A stretch of 64,000 bases of DNA from Kosakonia cowanii JCM 10956 = DSM 18146 (GTDB taxonomy: Bacteria > Pseudomonadota > Gammaproteobacteria > Enterobacterales > Enterobacteriaceae). The position numbers were made by a program, and so were the translations under genes. The number at the start of each line of letters is the position of its first letter. The stretch's first letter is position 1. Positions 17,932-28,680 of this stretch are shown here, in pieces. The notes under the pieces are model-generated. The model searched no databases. It worked only from the letters and a program-made list of their open reading frames with translations, and had not been told where the DNA came from. Location: positions 1,922,001-1,986,000 of the forward strand of contig NZ_CP019445.1 in NCBI RefSeq assembly GCF_001975225.1, read 5' to 3'.

Positions 17932-19611
17932 TCACTCTTGCGGCTTGTCGTCCGGCTCGTCCACTTTTGGCTCGCCGTAGAGGCCAATCAAGCGGCGTAC
18001 TACGCCGTTGGTCCAGCCGAAACCATCCTGCAACGGATACTCACCGCCGCCACCTTCGCGCGGCGTGCTGCTGGCGATATGGTACTTCTCAATCAGCTTG
18101 TGGTGCTGATGATAGAAAACATTCACCGTCTTCAGCCAGCTGCGGGCAATCTGGTCGCCCAGCTCATCGTTACCGTAGAGCTTAAAGCCCTGCACCGCCA
18201 TCCACTGCAGCGGTGCCCAGCCGTTGGGTTTATCCCACTGCTCGGCAGTTTCATACTCTGTTGTCAGGATCCCGCCCGGTGTCAGCAGACGGTTGGTGAC
18301 CGCTTCTGCCAGCCGTTCAGCCTGTTCATGAGTCGCCATGCCGACATAGAGCGGCACAATGCTCGCAGCCGAGAAGAGCGCCATCTCCTCGCGACGCCAG
18401 TCGTAATCGCGGAAGCAGCCACTTTCGTCATCCCACAGATAGCGGTTGATGGCCGCACGGCGGTCGCTCGCCTTCTGGCGGAACAGCGCTTCACGCTCCC
18501 GGTCGCCTTTCAGCCCGGAGATGTTGGCAATGGCGCTCTCGAGCTTAAACATAAACGCGTTCAGATCGATCGGGATGAACTGCGTGGTGCGGATGCTCGC
18601 CAGGCGGTGCGCATCCCGCAGCCAGCGGGAGGAGTAATCCCAGCCGGAAGCTGCACCAGCACGCAGGTCACGATACACCTCATTCGGCGGACGACCAGAG
18701 TGACGGGCGGTCTCCACGTCTTCAATCCACGATTCATCACGCGGCGTATCGCGGTCATCCCAGTAGCGGTTAAGCAGCGAGCCGTCCGGCATACGCACCA
18801 CGTGGCGGTAGGCCTGGTTCAGCACCAGCGACTCCGCGCCATCCATCCAGAAGTCATACTCCATCAGCAGATGGTCGAGGTAGCGTCGCGCGCCGCGCAC
18901 GCCATCTTCCTCAAACAGTTCAACCATTAGCGCAAAGACCGGCGGCTGGGAACGGCTTAAGTAGTAGGTACGGTTGCCGTTAGGGATATGCCCGTAACGC
19001 TCAATCATCCACGCGAAGTTATCGGCCATACAGCGCAGCAGGTCGTCGCGCCCGCTCTCTGCCAGCCCCAGCATGGTGAAGTAGGAGTCCCAGTAGTAGG
19101 TCTCACGGAAACGCCCGCCTGGCACAATATAGGATTGCGGCAGCGCCAGCAGTGAAGACCATGGAATATGGTCTCGCGGCTCACGGGTAAGGATCGGCCA
19201 CAGCTGGTCGATATGCTCTTTCAGCGAGTTTTCCGGGTTGGAGACATACTCTTTGGCGTAGTTTTCCGGCATCCAGAAGTGCGCCTTCACGAACTGGCGT
19301 AAATTGAATTCCGGTTTACGTTTAATTTTGCGATAGCGAATCAGGATATCGAGCGGATCCATCTTCGGCGCACAGTCAGGGAAGGTTTTGCTGTCGGCGA
19401 AGATGCGGGAGGACTGCACGTGCTCAAACAGTTCCAGATAACGATCGGCAGGCGTGAGCGCATCAGATGCGGGCATCCCCTCAATCATCTCCGGTTCCGG
19501 TTCCGCCTCGATCATTTCATCCAGTTTTAACTCGCACGGATCGGTGTCGTAGGTTTCATCTTCGAATACCCATTCCATTAATTCTGCGCTTTGTAGTTTC
19601 TGGTTGAACAT
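17932..19611 (-). CDS. treF: TreF, cytoplasmic trehalase
   Basis: GH37 enzyme hydrolysing trehalose to two glucose in the cytoplasm. It is 559 aa (E. coli TreF 549) and lacks a signal peptide, which distinguishes it from periplasmic TreA. The acidic N-terminal extension (~18-50) is typical of TreF. Both GH37 signatures are visible: [16 protein letters not shown] (~163-178) and [12 protein letters not shown] (~453-464). The catalytic Asp lies in [11 protein letters not shown] (~325-335), and the tail carries the [18 protein letters not shown] segment. In E. coli treF is induced in stationary phase; no promoter was assigned here. Confidence 0.96.
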   Translation of the reverse strand: MFNQKLQSAELMEWVFEDETYDTDPCELKLDEMIEAEPEPEMIEGMPASDALTPADRYLELFEHVQSSRIFADSKTFPDCAPKMDPLDILIRYRKIKRKPEFNLRQFVKAHFWMPENYAKEYVSNPENSLKEHIDQLWPILTREPRDHIPWSSLLALPQSYIVPGGRFRETYYWDSYFTMLGLAESGRDDLLRCMADNFAWMIERYGHIPNGNRTYYLSRSQPPVFALMVELFEEDGVRGARRYLDHLLMEYDFWMDGAESLVLNQAYRHVVRMPDGSLLNRYWDDRDTPRDESWIEDVETARHSGRPPNEVYRDLRAGAASGWDYSSRWLRDAHRLASIRTTQFIPIDLNAFMFKLESAIANISGLKGDREREALFRQKASDRRAAINRYLWDDESGCFRDYDWRREEMALFSAASIVPLYVGMATHEQAERLAEAVTNRLLTPGGILTTEYETAEQWDKPNGWAPLQWMAVQGFKLYGNDELGDQIARSWLKTVNVFYHQHHKLIEKYHIASSTPREGGGGEYPLQDGFGWTNGVVRRLIGLYGEPKVDEPDDKPQE

Positions 19612-20019
19612 AGTGACGTTGGCCTCCGGATGTCGTCGTAAAAAACTACGGGTGTTGCCCGGCTATCTATAAAGCTTAGACATTCGCTTCGATCTATGGT
19701 GATCAAAGTGTGCGGATGATCACGTTTTAAAATCGGCCTTACAGCAGCTAAAAATCCACAACTGGCTGATAAAGCACGAATAAGTCACTTATTCCTGTGC
19801 TTTAAGTAGCGGTAAATTTCGGAGCATTCGTTTTGCAACGATTTGTGAATTAACCCGGTATTACGCAGTTGACCACCGCAGAACAGGGTCGTTCATTTTA
19901 TCGCTGGGGAAAGAAATCAGAATACGCTCTTATTACGTTAGAGCAAGGTCGGCATACCCGCCATACGGCGCGAGAGAAAGAGTGAAAACTCCCGGCGACA
20001 GAGGCCGCCGGGAAGGGTG
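19612..20019 (-). other. Intergenic region: treF upstream region and aguA 3' end
   Basis: About 400 bp without a gene. A hairpin with stem CCCGGCG/CGCCGGG at 19989-20010 follows the aguA stop and probably terminates aguBA. The rest is AT-rich promoter-like DNA for treF. No coding frame or repeat was recognised. Confidence 0.6.
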
Positions 20020-21102
20020 TTAGCGGGGGATTTGCTGCGTGATGCAGTGGATGTTACCGCCGCCGAGCAGGATCTCGCGAGCCGGCACCCCGGTGATAAT
20101 GAAATCCGGGAACATCTCGGTAAACAGCGCCTGCGCCGCGCCATCGGTCGCCGGGTCCAGCAGCGGGAAAATGATCTGCTGATTGCTGACCAGATAGTTA
20201 ACGTAGGAGCCCGCGAGGCGGTTGCCTTCGTGACGCTCAATCGCCGTACCTTTCTCAACATCGCACGTCTCTTCCGCGCTGGCGTAAAGCGGCTGCGGAG
20301 AGGGCACTTTCCACACTTTCAGGCGACGACCCTGCGCATCTTCCACGCTTTGCAGCACGTCAAGCGCTGCCATGGAGCGTGCGTACTGCGGATCGTTTTC
20401 ATCATCGGTCCAGTGCAGAGCCACTTCGCCCGGGCGCACAAAGCAGCACATGTTATCGATATGACCGTCGGTCTCATCGTTAAACACGCCGTCCGGCAGC
20501 CAGATGATCTGCGATACGCCAAGGTAGTCGCGCAGTTGCTGCTCAATCTGCGCTTTGCTCAGGTCCGGGTTGCGGTTCGCGTTAAGCAGACACTCCTCGG
20601 TGGTCAGCAGGGTGCCTTCGCCATCAACGTGAATCGAGCCGCCTTCCAGCACCAGGTCCGTGTGGTAGCACGGCATCTGGTGGTAGTTTGCTACCTGTTC
20701 TGCCACTAACTGATCGCGATCCCAGCTGGCGTAGAGACCGCCGTTAAGGCCGCCCCAGGCGTTAAATGTCCAGCTAATACCGCGTTTTTCGCCGGCAGCG
20801 TTAGTCACGACCGTCGGGCCGGTATCACGCATCCAGGCATCGTCGCTCTCCATCTCCACCAGCGTGACGTCGGCGGGCATTGTTGCCCGCGCTTTCGCCA
20901 TTTCCGCTGCCGGCACGCCCATGATCACTGGCGTGGTACGGGAGATCGCTTTTGCCACCGCAGAGAAAGCCTGCTGCGCGGGCGCGGCGTCGGCACGCCA
21001 GTTATCCGTACGGTAGGGCCAAATCATCCACACGGCCTGATGTGGCGCCCACTCGGCGGGCATGCTGAATCCGTCTTTCACCGGCATGGTCAGCTGTGAC
21101 AT
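20020..21102 (-). CDS. aguA: AguA, agmatine deiminase
   Basis: A 360-aa enzyme of the pentein/guanidino-modifying superfamily. It converts agmatine to N-carbamoylputrescine and ammonia. Family motifs are [16 protein letters not shown] (~14-29), [11 protein letters not shown] (~87-97), the WTFNAWGG strand, [10 protein letters not shown] and DETDGHID with the catalytic His. The nucleophilic Cys is near the C-terminus in [11 protein letters not shown] (~346-356). Its ATG overlaps the aguB stop (TAATG), so translation is likely coupled. With AguB it forms a complete agmatine-to-putrescine route, absent from E. coli K-12, which uses SpeB instead. Confidence 0.96.
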   Translation of the reverse strand: MSQLTMPVKDGFSMPAEWAPHQAVWMIWPYRTDNWRADAAPAQQAFSAVAKAISRTTPVIMGVPAAEMAKARATMPADVTLVEMESDDAWMRDTGPTVVTNAAGEKRGISWTFNAWGGLNGGLYASWDRDQLVAEQVANYHQMPCYHTDLVLEGGSIHVDGEGTLLTTEECLLNANRNPDLSKAQIEQQLRDYLGVSQIIWLPDGVFNDETDGHIDNMCCFVRPGEVALHWTDDENDPQYARSMAALDVLQSVEDAQGRRLKVWKVPSPQPLYASAEETCDVEKGTAIERHEGNRLAGSYVNYLVSNQQIIFPLLDPATDGAAQALFTEMFPDFIITGVPAREILLGGGNIHCITQQIPR

Positions 21103-21989
21103 TACTTGCTCCTTACGCTGCCATCGGAGGTTGCCAGCGCGGTGTACATGTTCGGACGGCGGTCGCGGAACAGGCCCCAGGAGGCGCGCTGTGCGGCAAT
21201 CGCATCGAGATCGAACGTGTGAACCAGCACGGCTTCGCTGGTTTTGTTTGCCTGCTCAACCAGCGCACCGGTCTGATCGGCAATAAAAGAGGAGCCGTAG
21301 AAGGTCATTTCCAGGCCTTCAATATATTTGCTGGCTTCGGTACCGATACGGTTAGAGGCGATAACCGGCACAACGTTTGCGGCAGCGTGGCCCTGCTGGA
21401 CGCGGGTCCAGTGCGGCTGGCTGTCGATATCCGGGTAAGCCGGTTCTGAACCGATAGCGGTCGGGTAGAAAATCAGTTCCGCGCCCTGCAAAGCTAGGCA
21501 GCGAGCAGTTTCCGGGAACCACTGATCCCAGCAGATACCGACGCCGATCTTCGCATAGCGGGTGTTCCACACTTTGAAACCAGTGTCGCCAGGGATGAAG
21601 AACTGTTTTTCCTGGTACGCCGGGCCGTTCGGGATGTGTGTTTTACGGTAGGTGTCGAGCACGCTGCCGTCGGCATCAATCATCACCAGCGAGTTGTAGT
21701 AGGCGTTGTTGCTCTTTTCGAACAGGCTCAGCGGCAGCACCACTTCCAGCTCTTTTGCCAGGGCAGAGAAATGTTTGATAAGCGGGCTGTTGTCCACTTC
21801 CTGCGCCAGCGCATAGTGCTCCGGGCTCTGATCGATGCAGAAGTAAGGCGCGGCGAACAGCTCCTGAATCAGGATAACCTGCGCGCCCTGGCGGTGAGCT
21901 TCACGTACCAGACGCTCGGCGTTCTGTACGTTTTTCTCCAGATCCCAGGTGCATGCCATTTGGGTGGCGGCGACAGTTACATTTCTCAT
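21102..21989 (-). CDS. aguB: AguB, N-carbamoylputrescine amidohydrolase
   Basis: A 295-aa nitrilase-superfamily enzyme that hydrolyses N-carbamoylputrescine to putrescine, CO2 and ammonia. The triad is visible: Glu in [11 protein letters not shown], Lys in YRKTHIP and Cys in [12 protein letters not shown]. The ATG at 21989 ([10 protein letters not shown]) is chosen over one 6 bp upstream because GGGAG sits at proper distance from it and directly abuts the other. First gene of the two-gene unit aguB-aguA, divergent from a LysR gene across ~130 bp that must hold both promoters. Confidence 0.96.
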   Translation of the reverse strand: MRNVTVAATQMACTWDLEKNVQNAERLVREAHRQGAQVILIQELFAAPYFCIDQSPEHYALAQEVDNSPLIKHFSALAKELEVVLPLSLFEKSNNAYYNSLVMIDADGSVLDTYRKTHIPNGPAYQEKQFFIPGDTGFKVWNTRYAKIGVGICWDQWFPETARCLALQGAELIFYPTAIGSEPAYPDIDSQPHWTRVQQGHAAANVVPVIASNRIGTEASKYIEGLEMTFYGSSFIADQTGALVEQANKTSEAVLVHTFDLDAIAAQRASWGLFRDRRPNMYTALATSDGSVRSK

Positions 21990-22120
21990 AAACATCTCCC
22001 GTAGGTCTCGGTTCGGTTAGTGCAAAATTTCAGCACTTATTGTGGCGCAAACTATAGCAACGATCTGCGTTATGAATAAAATGTATTGTTATCATGAAAA
22101 CATGAACAGGATGCATAATT

Positions 22121-23014
22121 GTGGTCGATCTGAATTTGCTGCGCCTTATCCCTATTCTGGCGAAAGAGAAAAACGTTACCCGCGCGGCGCAGAAGGCGAA
22201 TTTGTCCCAGTCGGCCTTTAGCCACGCGCTGAACCGCCTGCGTGAACAACTGAAAGATGAGATGTTTATTCGCACCCATAGCGGCATGGAGCCGACGCCC
22301 TATGCGGCGCGGATGATCCCGGTGATTGAGAGCGCGCTGAGCAAGCTCGATACCGCCACACGCGGGCCAAGCCACTTTGATCCGGCGCGTGATGCGCACA
22401 CCTTCTATATTGGCGCGGTCGACTACTTCGAATTTATGTTTATGCCAGTGCTCACCGCGCGCTTTAAAACTATCGCGCCGAATGTGCGGCTCTCGGTGGA
22501 TATCCTTTCGGAGACGATCAAGGTCGAACGTGTGGAGAACGGGCAGCTGGATGCGTTTATCGGCGTCGAAAATGTGCAGCATATTCCTCACTACTTTAAT
22601 AAGCATCGGCTTATCTCCGATCACTTTGTCGCCATCGCCTCGCTTGAGCGCAGCGATCTGCCGGATCAGCTGACGATGCGCCATCTGGTCAGCGAGGCGC
22701 AAATTCACCTGCCCGCCGTCAGTTCCGGCGCGGACCATATCGACAACTGGCTCTTATCGCAGCACCTCTACCGCCCGCTGGCAACAGTAGTGCAAAGCTA
22801 CGCCGTCGGCGGCCGTGTCGCGGTGGCATCGGGGTATTTAATGTGCGTCCCGTTTCGTATCGCCCAGGAGCTGGCAAAGATGTTGCCGCTGCGCATCATG
22901 ACGCTGCCGGAAGGCGCGCCCTCATATGATTTACTGCTGCTGTCGCACCGCCTCTATGACTATCAACCCGCCTTGCAGTGGCTGATCGATGAATTAAAAA
23001 CGGTGCGGATATAG
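22121..23014 (+). CDS. LysR-family regulator divergent from aguBA
   Basis: A 297-aa LysR regulator with a GTG start (MVDLNLLRLIPILAKEKNVTRAA). The helix-turn-helix includes NLSQSAFSHALNRLREQL (~28-45). The effector domain follows from ~90 and closes with a typical C-terminal strand. It is transcribed away from aguBA and shares the intergenic region, so control of agmatine use is the obvious hypothesis (inference from arrangement). The N-terminal sequence is of the LeuO/NodD-like subgroup that starts with DLNLL. A terminator follows. Confidence 0.88.
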   Translation: MVDLNLLRLIPILAKEKNVTRAAQKANLSQSAFSHALNRLREQLKDEMFIRTHSGMEPTPYAARMIPVIESALSKLDTATRGPSHFDPARDAHTFYIGAVDYFEFMFMPVLTARFKTIAPNVRLSVDILSETIKVERVENGQLDAFIGVENVQHIPHYFNKHRLISDHFVAIASLERSDLPDQLTMRHLVSEAQIHLPAVSSGADHIDNWLLSQHLYRPLATVVQSYAVGGRVAVASGYLMCVPFRIAQELAKMLPLRIMTLPEGAPSYDLLLLSHRLYDYQPALQWLIDELKTVRI

Positions 23015-23087
23015 ATGCTGTATGCGGTTGAAGAGAAAGCGTTATTAAAGAGAGTAAACATGCATTTACTCTGCGTTTCGAAGGCAT

Positions 23088-23119
23088 AAAAAAACCGACT
23101 GGTGAGGTCGGTTTTTTTA
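23088..23119 (+). terminator. Rho-independent terminator after the agu LysR gene
   Basis: An ACCGAC/GTCGGT stem with a 7-nt loop is flanked by an A-run before and seven Ts after. It is also placed to act on pqqF reading the other way. Confidence 0.85.
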
Positions 23120-23228
23120 TTTTCCGGTACTGAATGTTGCTCTGTCCGGAATGGGACTGCCTTTAACTAACTGGTGCAATATAAGGCAGACAACTTTCTC
23201 CCGTAAAGATTTACCAATCGTTTTAGTA

Positions 23229-25430
23229 CTAATAAGAGTTCCTCTGGACACCAGTCGCTGCTTTCCCGCTCGTGCCGCGCCAGGCATTCGGCATCTGCTG
23301 CGCCAGCCACTCGGCTTGCGGGCCGGGCGTTGCGCTGGCCTGCTGCACAAAGAACCCTTGCGCCTCTTCGCGTAGCGCATCCGGGGAGTGAGTCGGCGAC
23401 TGCATCACTACCAGCACACCTTGCCGATCCGCGCAGTAGTACCACTGGCACTGGGCGACGTAGCCGAGGCTGCGCTCGACACGCATCTGGTGGAAAAAGA
23501 GCGGTTGATAGCGCTGGACAAGCGCCTGCATCTCCTCAATCTCCTCTTCAACCGGCAGGAACAGCAGCAGCGCGTTGTCCTCCTCCTGCGTATCGAGCGT
23601 GAAGTGCTTGCCGACCGCGATAAGCGGCGGTGCGTCTGTTTCGGTCTCAACAGGAAAGATAAAGGTGCTTAACAGGCGGGAGAGCGCCTGATGCAGCGCC
23701 GCGTCGCCGCCCGCCAGATGCGCTTGCCACGCTTGTTGAGCGGGATGAATGTCAGCCGTTGTCAGTTCGCGCGGCAATTGCGCCAGCAGGCGGCGCACGG
23801 CGCTGCCCTGCATCTCGCGGGCGGTCTCCTGCGCCAGCGCAAGGCGCGCCTGCACCCCGGCGTTAGCATCCTCGCGCTGCAAAATCTGGTTAATTTCCGC
23901 CAGAAGGGACTGCATCAACAGCGCCTCTCCGCAGAGGTGAAGCTGCCAGATCCCCTGCTCACGCTGCACGGTCAACACGCCGCCCTGGCGGGCTGCCCAT
24001 GCACTGAGTGGGCGCAGGCGTGATGCCAGCCACCAGCCGGTTTCATCACTAAACGCCGTGGTGGGCTGTGGTCGCAGCCGCAATGAAGCATCGCCCTCTG
24101 CCGGTTGCCACGCCAGCGGCGCAGAGGCTGAAGGGAGCGCAGGCGCATGCAGCGGCGCAGGCGTCGGGAAGGGGGTAAACGAGACCGGCTCATCGTGTGC
24201 CGCTTGCGGCACGAAAGGCGCCAGCGTCAGGGTAAAGCCCTGGCTCTCAACGGTTTCTCCGCGCACCTCAGGCGAGGCCCATAACCGGCTGGCGTTTGCC
24301 GGGGTAATGGCGGCCAGCAAGGCAGGCCAGCCGTCGGGATCGGGCGGCAGCAGGCCAATGGCGCGCGCGCGCAGTGCTTCAAGCGGTGCGAGCTGCATAA
24401 ACGCGTGCTGCGTAAAATTGCAGAGCGCCTGACACTGCGCCTCGCTCAGGGCGCTGACGGCATCCAGCCAGCGGAAGAAGAGGGATTCAACCTGTGCGGG
24501 GCTGACGGTTTCATCGCGCAGCGTAAAAGTGAACCGCAACCAGAGGGTTTCGGCATTCAGGCAATCGGCCTGCAAGTTGATGGCTGTCACCAGGTTGCGC
24601 TGGCGCCAGATATCCATCAACCCGCCTGCGGTTTCGTCCAGCAGCAGGGTTTCCAGCAGACGCAGCGCGCCGCTGGCGGCGGCGGGAGGGGTAAAGCTCA
24701 GCACCAGCATGGTTTCGCGCGGCTGATGCAGCGCGCAATCTCCCCGTTCGAGGGTGAGCGGCATTAACGCATCGGCCTCTCTGGCAGAGGGAGGCGGCGC
24801 AGCGCTACAGCGCGCCAGCGCTTCGAGATTCTCCAGCGTTTGCGGCCCCTGTAAAAAGAGGCGCAGGTTCCCGGCGTGATAGTGCTGCTGGTGGAAAGCC
24901 TGCAATGCCTGCTGAAGCGGGGCGGATTCGTCGCCAAAGCTTGCGTGATTGCCGATGCGAAAACGCGCCAGCTGACCATCACCATCCAACATTTTTAGCA
25001 GGGCGGCTTCACGGCGTTTTTCAGCATCGTGCTGTAACAGGCGATACTCTGCGTCGATCACCGAGGCTTCGGCGAGGATCTCGCTCTCATTAAGCTGCGG
25101 TGTCACCAGCATATCGGTAAGGCGTAACAGACCCGGCTCCAGCAGGTCAGCTGGCACCTCAAAAAAGTAGGCCGTCTGCGCCAGCCGGGTTGAGGCGTTA
25201 AGCCGCCCGCCTTGCGAGGGTACCCAGCTGATTAGGCGCTGCGCCTGCGGAAAACCGAGGCTGCCGCGAAACAGCATATGCTCCAGTAGATGCGCCAGCC
25301 CCGGCCAGCCCTGCGGCTCTTGCAGGCTGCCGGCATCGACGCACCACAGCGCTGCCGCCTGGCGCGCGTCGGGTTGATGCACCAGGGTGACGTGCAACCC
25401 ATTGTCGAGGTGGAGCTGTCGGGTCTGCAT
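23229..25430 (-). CDS. pqqF: PqqF, M16 zinc metallopeptidase of PQQ biosynthesis
   Basis: A 733-aa M16-family protease, by homology the peptidase that trims the cross-linked PqqA precursor. The active site HxxEH is intact in AHLLEHMLFRG (~46-56), with the downstream Glu region further on. It is unexported, as expected for a cytoplasmic step. Klebsiella PqqF is about 760 aa, so the length is slightly short but complete at both ends. It is the last gene of pqqABCDEF, starting 2 bp after the pqqE stop. Confidence 0.93.
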   Translation of the reverse strand: MQTRQLHLDNGLHVTLVHQPDARQAAALWCVDAGSLQEPQGWPGLAHLLEHMLFRGSLGFPQAQRLISWVPSQGGRLNASTRLAQTAYFFEVPADLLEPGLLRLTDMLVTPQLNESEILAEASVIDAEYRLLQHDAEKRREAALLKMLDGDGQLARFRIGNHASFGDESAPLQQALQAFHQQHYHAGNLRLFLQGPQTLENLEALARCSAAPPPSAREADALMPLTLERGDCALHQPRETMLVLSFTPPAAASGALRLLETLLLDETAGGLMDIWRQRNLVTAINLQADCLNAETLWLRFTFTLRDETVSPAQVESLFFRWLDAVSALSEAQCQALCNFTQHAFMQLAPLEALRARAIGLLPPDPDGWPALLAAITPANASRLWASPEVRGETVESQGFTLTLAPFVPQAAHDEPVSFTPFPTPAPLHAPALPSASAPLAWQPAEGDASLRLRPQPTTAFSDETGWWLASRLRPLSAWAARQGGVLTVQREQGIWQLHLCGEALLMQSLLAEINQILQREDANAGVQARLALAQETAREMQGSAVRRLLAQLPRELTTADIHPAQQAWQAHLAGGDAALHQALSRLLSTFIFPVETETDAPPLIAVGKHFTLDTQEEDNALLLFLPVEEEIEEMQALVQRYQPLFFHQMRVERSLGYVAQCQWYYCADRQGVLVVMQSPTHSPDALREEAQGFFVQQASATPGPQAEWLAQQMPNAWRGTSGKAATGVQRNSY

Positions 25431-25432
25431 GG

Positions 25433-26566
25433 TTAGCCTTTGACAATCAGTTGCGAGTTAACGCGGTTGCGAAAACGCAGTTCATGCACGCCGATGCGGC
25501 TATGGTTGGCCTCTTCGCGTGCCGCGAGGATGGTGCCGTGATGCGGCGACTTGCTGCATACCGGGTCGGCATTCGCTGCATCGCCGGTCAGCATATAGGC
25601 CTGGCAGCGGCAGCCGCCAAAGTCCTGCTCCTTCTCCGGGCAGGAGCGGCACGGCTCCGGCATCCAGTCATTGCCACGATAGCGGTTAAAGCCGAAGGAG
25701 TCATACCAGATGTGCTCCAGCGAGTGCTCCAGCACTGAGGGGAACTTCACTGGCAGCTGGCGCGCGCTGTGGCACGGCAGCGCGGTGCCTTCCGGCGTCA
25801 CGCTTAAGAAGATCGCCCCCCAGCCGCCCATGCAGCCCTTCGGGCGCTCTTCATAGTAGTCCGGGGTGACAAACAGTAAGTTGGTCAGATTGCCGCTTTC
25901 CGCCATCTTCGCCCGGTAGTCGCTGACCACCGCTTCGGCGCGGGCAATCTGCTCGCGGCTCGGCAGCAGCCCTTCACGGTTAAGCTGTGCCCAGCCGTAA
26001 AACTGGCAGGTCGCCAGTTCAACGTCATCGGCTTCCAGCTGTAACGCCAGGGCGATAATCCGGTCGATCTGGTCGATATTGTGCCGGTGCAAGACGAAGT
26101 TCAGCACCATCGGGTAGCCGAGCGCTTTAACCGCTTTCGCCATCGCCAGCTTCTGGTGAAAGGCTTTTTCGTTGCCTGCCAGCGCGGCATTCAGTTCAGG
26201 ATCGCTGGCCTGGAAGCTGATCTGGATATGATCCAGCCCGGCATCGGCAAAGGTGTGCAGCTTCTTCTCGCTCAGGCCAATGCCGGAGGTGATCAGATTG
26301 GTGTAGAACCCCATCCCGCGCGCGGCGGCAATCAGCTCCGGCAAATCTTTGCGCAGCAGCGGCTCACCGCCGGAAAAACCGAGCTGCACGCTGCCCATCG
26401 CCCGCGCCTGGCGAAATACCTCAATCCACTGCGCCGTGCTCAGCTCCTGCTCCTGGGCCGAGAAGTCGAGCGGGTTGGAGCAGTAGGGGCACTGTAGCGG
26501 GCAGCGATAGGTCAGCTCCGCCAGCAGCCAGAGCGGCGGATTGACGCTTTTGACGGCCTCACTCAC
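25433..26566 (-). CDS. pqqE: PqqE, radical SAM enzyme of PQQ biosynthesis
   Basis: A 377-aa radical SAM protein that, with chaperone PqqD, cross-links Glu and Tyr in the PqqA peptide (first committed step). The 4Fe-4S motif is CPLQCPYC (~19-26), in the CxxxCxxC pattern. The C-terminal SPASM domain carries a Cys cluster including [24 protein letters not shown] (~312-330) and [10 protein letters not shown]. Its ATG overlaps the pqqD stop by 8 bp. All Cys ligands expected for auxiliary clusters are present, so it should be active. Confidence 0.97.
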   Translation of the reverse strand: MSEAVKSVNPPLWLLAELTYRCPLQCPYCSNPLDFSAQEQELSTAQWIEVFRQARAMGSVQLGFSGGEPLLRKDLPELIAAARGMGFYTNLITSGIGLSEKKLHTFADAGLDHIQISFQASDPELNAALAGNEKAFHQKLAMAKAVKALGYPMVLNFVLHRHNIDQIDRIIALALQLEADDVELATCQFYGWAQLNREGLLPSREQIARAEAVVSDYRAKMAESGNLTNLLFVTPDYYEERPKGCMGGWGAIFLSVTPEGTALPCHSARQLPVKFPSVLEHSLEHIWYDSFGFNRYRGNDWMPEPCRSCPEKEQDFGGCRCQAYMLTGDAANADPVCSKSPHHGTILAAREEANHSRIGVHELRFRNRVNSQLIVKG

Positions 26567-26837
26567 GGAAAATCACCCACTTCTGTGCATAGGCCTGCGC
26601 CAGGAAATCGAGCACGTCGGCGGCTAGCTCTTCGGCGTCGGGAAAACGCGCCTCCAGCGTGGCGATAATCTCGCCCACACTTTTAATGCCATCGACTTCT
26701 GAGAGGATCGCCGTGGCGCTGTCGTTCAGCTTCGCCATCCCTTCCGGGTAGAGGATCACATGGCAATCCTGAGCGGCTTCCCACTGCAGGCGGTAACCCC
26801 GGCGGAAGGCGGGAATATGGTGTGCCTGAATGTGCAT
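26559..26837 (-). CDS. pqqD: PqqD, PqqA-binding chaperone
   Basis: A 92-aa RRE-type peptide chaperone that binds PqqA and delivers it to PqqE. The sequence [20 protein letters not shown] (~10-29) and [16 protein letters not shown] are family typical. The start at 26837 is chosen because its ATG overlaps the pqqC stop (TAATG) and gives the Klebsiella length. Codons further upstream belong to pqqC in another frame. Confidence 0.95.
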   Translation of the reverse strand: MHIQAHHIPAFRRGYRLQWEAAQDCHVILYPEGMAKLNDSATAILSEVDGIKSVGEIIATLEARFPDAEELAADVLDFLAQAYAQKWVIFRE

Positions 26838-27592
26838 TACACCAGTCTCCTTGTGTGCCACACCGCGTCTGCGGTGACGGTGTGATAGGGCGCGCGATGA
26901 AGGCTATAGGCCATGGTCATCGCATCAAGCATGCTCCAGAGGATGTCGAGTTTAAATTGCAGGATGTCGAGCATCCGCTGCTGCTTCTCGGCGGTGTCGC
27001 ACCACTCCAGCGCCAGCGACAAACCGTGCTCGACATCGCGTCGCGCCTGGCCGAGACGGCTGCGGAAGTAGTCATACCCCTGCGGTTCAATCCACGTGTA
27101 GTGCTGCGGCCAGCTGTCGAGGCGCGACTGGTGGATCTGCGGCGCGAAGAGTTCGGTCAGCGAGCTGCATGCCGCCTCTTGCCAGCAGGCGCGGCGGGCA
27201 AAGTTGACGTAAGCATCCACCGCGAAACGCACGCCCGGCAGCACCCGCTCTTCCGAGAGCAGGCTTTCGCGGGTTAACCCCACCGCTTCGCCAAGACGCA
27301 GCCACGCTTCGATGCCGCCTTCGCTTTCCCCCTCGCCATCGTGATCGAGAATGCGTTGCACCCACTGGCGGCGCACTTCCGGATGCGGGCAGTTGGCCAT
27401 GATCGCCGCGTCTTTCAGCGGAATGCTGGTCTGGTAGTAGAAGCGGTTGGCGACCCAGCCCTGGATCTGCTCCCGCGTCGCTTCACCGTTATGCATCGCG
27501 ATGTGATAAGGGTGATGAATATGATAGTACTGACCCTTCGCCCGTAATGCGGCCTCAAACTCCTCGGGCGTCAGGCATATTGCTTCACTCAT
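26837..27592 (-). CDS. pqqC: PqqC, pyrroloquinoline-quinone synthase
   Basis: A 251-aa cofactorless oxidase with a heme-oxygenase-like fold that performs the last step: ring closure and eight-electron oxidation of AHQQ to PQQ. Conserved segments are [17 protein letters not shown] (~22-38, active-site His residues), [23 protein letters not shown] (in the first third) and [17 protein letters not shown]. It is the same length as the Klebsiella protein. It lies 8 bp after pqqB and is coupled to pqqD. Confidence 0.97.
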   Translation of the reverse strand: MSEAICLTPEEFEAALRAKGQYYHIHHPYHIAMHNGEATREQIQGWVANRFYYQTSIPLKDAAIMANCPHPEVRRQWVQRILDHDGEGESEGGIEAWLRLGEAVGLTRESLLSEERVLPGVRFAVDAYVNFARRACWQEAACSSLTELFAPQIHQSRLDSWPQHYTWIEPQGYDYFRSRLGQARRDVEHGLSLALEWCDTAEKQQRMLDILQFKLDILWSMLDAMTMAYSLHRAPYHTVTADAVWHTRRLV

Positions 27593-27600
27593 GAAACCTC

Positions 27601-28512
27601 TTATAGCGCGATAACCATCCCGTCCCAGCTCACTTCAATCCCCTGTTGCTCAAGGCTTTTTCGCTCCGGGGAGGCTTCATTCAGGATCGGGTTGGTATTG
27701 TTAATATGAATTAAAATCTTGCGACGGGCGGGCAGCGTCGCGAGCAAAGATGCAAGACCCTGCTCTTCGGCTAACGCCAGGTGACCCATCGCTTTGCCGC
27801 TGTGGCCGCCAACGCCGGTAGCGCTCAGCTCGTTATCACGCCACAGCGTGCCGTCGATCAGCAGGCAGTCGGCGCGCTGCAACCACGGCATAATCGTCTC
27901 ATCTGGCTCGCCGAGACCCGGCGCGTAAAGCAGGCTCTGCCCGCTGTTGCTGTCTTCAATAAACAGCGCCACGTTGTGCCCGGGTAGCGGGCGATCGCGA
28001 TAAGGCGAGTAGGGCGGCGCATTGCTCAGCAGCGGGATAGCGGTAAAGTGCAACTGCGGGCAAACCGCCACCTGGAAGCGCGCCAGCGGCTCAACAGGGT
28101 GATGTTGCAGCCCGCCGTTCCAGTGGCTGAGCATCGGGAAGACGGGAAAGCCGGTACTGAGATCATCATGCACTTCCGGCGTGCACCACACCTGATGTGG
28201 GCACCCTTCGCGCAGGCTTAGCAGCCCCGCGCTGTGATCAATCTGGCTGTCGGTCAGGATAATCGCGCCAATGGCGGTACCGCGCAGCTGTTCTGGCCTG
28301 TTCAGCGCCGGCGTGGCGCGTAATTGCTGGCTGATATCGGGCGAGGCGTTGCACAACACCCAATTTTTGCCGTCATCGCTTATCGCAATCGACGATTGCG
28401 TGCGCGCTGAGGTTTGCATTGTGCCGTTACGCACTCCCGCGCAGTTCGGGCAGTTGCAGTTCCATTGGGGAAAGCCGCCGCCCGCTGCGGAACCTAAAAC
28501 AGTAATCAGCAT
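27601..28512 (-). CDS. pqqB: PqqB, metallo-beta-lactamase-fold hydroxylase of PQQ biosynthesis
   Basis: A 303-aa protein with a metallo-beta-lactamase fold. Recent work assigns PqqB as an iron-dependent hydroxylase of the excised Glu-Tyr dipeptide (known). The N-terminus [20 protein letters not shown] (~4-23) shows the structural zinc Cys residues. [17 protein letters not shown] is the PqqB version of the MBL metal site. [17 protein letters not shown] and the [17 protein letters not shown] segment follow near the end. It is separated from pqqA by ~56 bp containing a terminator-like hairpin. Confidence 0.96.
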   Translation of the reverse strand: MLITVLGSAAGGGFPQWNCNCPNCAGVRNGTMQTSARTQSSIAISDDGKNWVLCNASPDISQQLRATPALNRPEQLRGTAIGAIILTDSQIDHSAGLLSLREGCPHQVWCTPEVHDDLSTGFPVFPMLSHWNGGLQHHPVEPLARFQVAVCPQLHFTAIPLLSNAPPYSPYRDRPLPGHNVALFIEDSNSGQSLLYAPGLGEPDETIMPWLQRADCLLIDGTLWRDNELSATGVGGHSGKAMGHLALAEEQGLASLLATLPARRKILIHINNTNPILNEASPERKSLEQQGIEVSWDGMVIAL

Positions 28513-28530
28513 CTGTGTAAACCGGTAAGC

Positions 28531-28560
28531 AAAAAAGAGGAAGCCCGCAGCAAGGCGGGC
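28531..28560 (-). terminator. Terminator/attenuator between pqqA and pqqB
   Basis: On the minus strand GCCCGCCTTGCTGCGGGC forms a hairpin followed by a U-rich tract (TTCCTCTTTTTT). It sits after the pqqA stop and before pqqB. Partial termination here would yield much more pqqA than pqqB-F message, in keeping with PqqA being a consumed substrate. Confidence 0.75.
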
Positions 28561-28568
28561 GGGCGCGT

Positions 28569-28640
28569 TTAGCGGTTGGAAATATAGAGAGTGACTTCCA
28601 GACCTAAGCGCAGATCCACGAACGTTGGTTTAGTCCACAT
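28569..28640 (-). CDS. pqqA: PqqA, 23-residue PQQ precursor peptide
   Basis: Ribosomally made precursor of pyrroloquinoline quinone. The 23-codon frame reads [20 protein letters not shown] followed by SNR. The Glu and Tyr that become the cofactor are present in the invariant E-V-T-L-Y motif (Glu15, Tyr19). AAGGAG lies 8 nt upstream of the ATG. It differs from Klebsiella PqqA only by a few N-terminal residues. It is the first gene of pqqABCDEF and lies 40 bp downstream of a dipeptidase gene. Confidence 0.97.
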   Translation of the reverse strand: MWTKPTFVDLRLGLEVTLYISNR

Positions 28641-28680
28641 AGCGTAACTCCTTGGGATGAGAGGAGGTAACCCGCGTGAT

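Noticed and set aside
17938..18930. 330-codon plus-strand frame inside treF
   Set aside because: Shadow of treF; composition is that of a GC-rich antisense frame.
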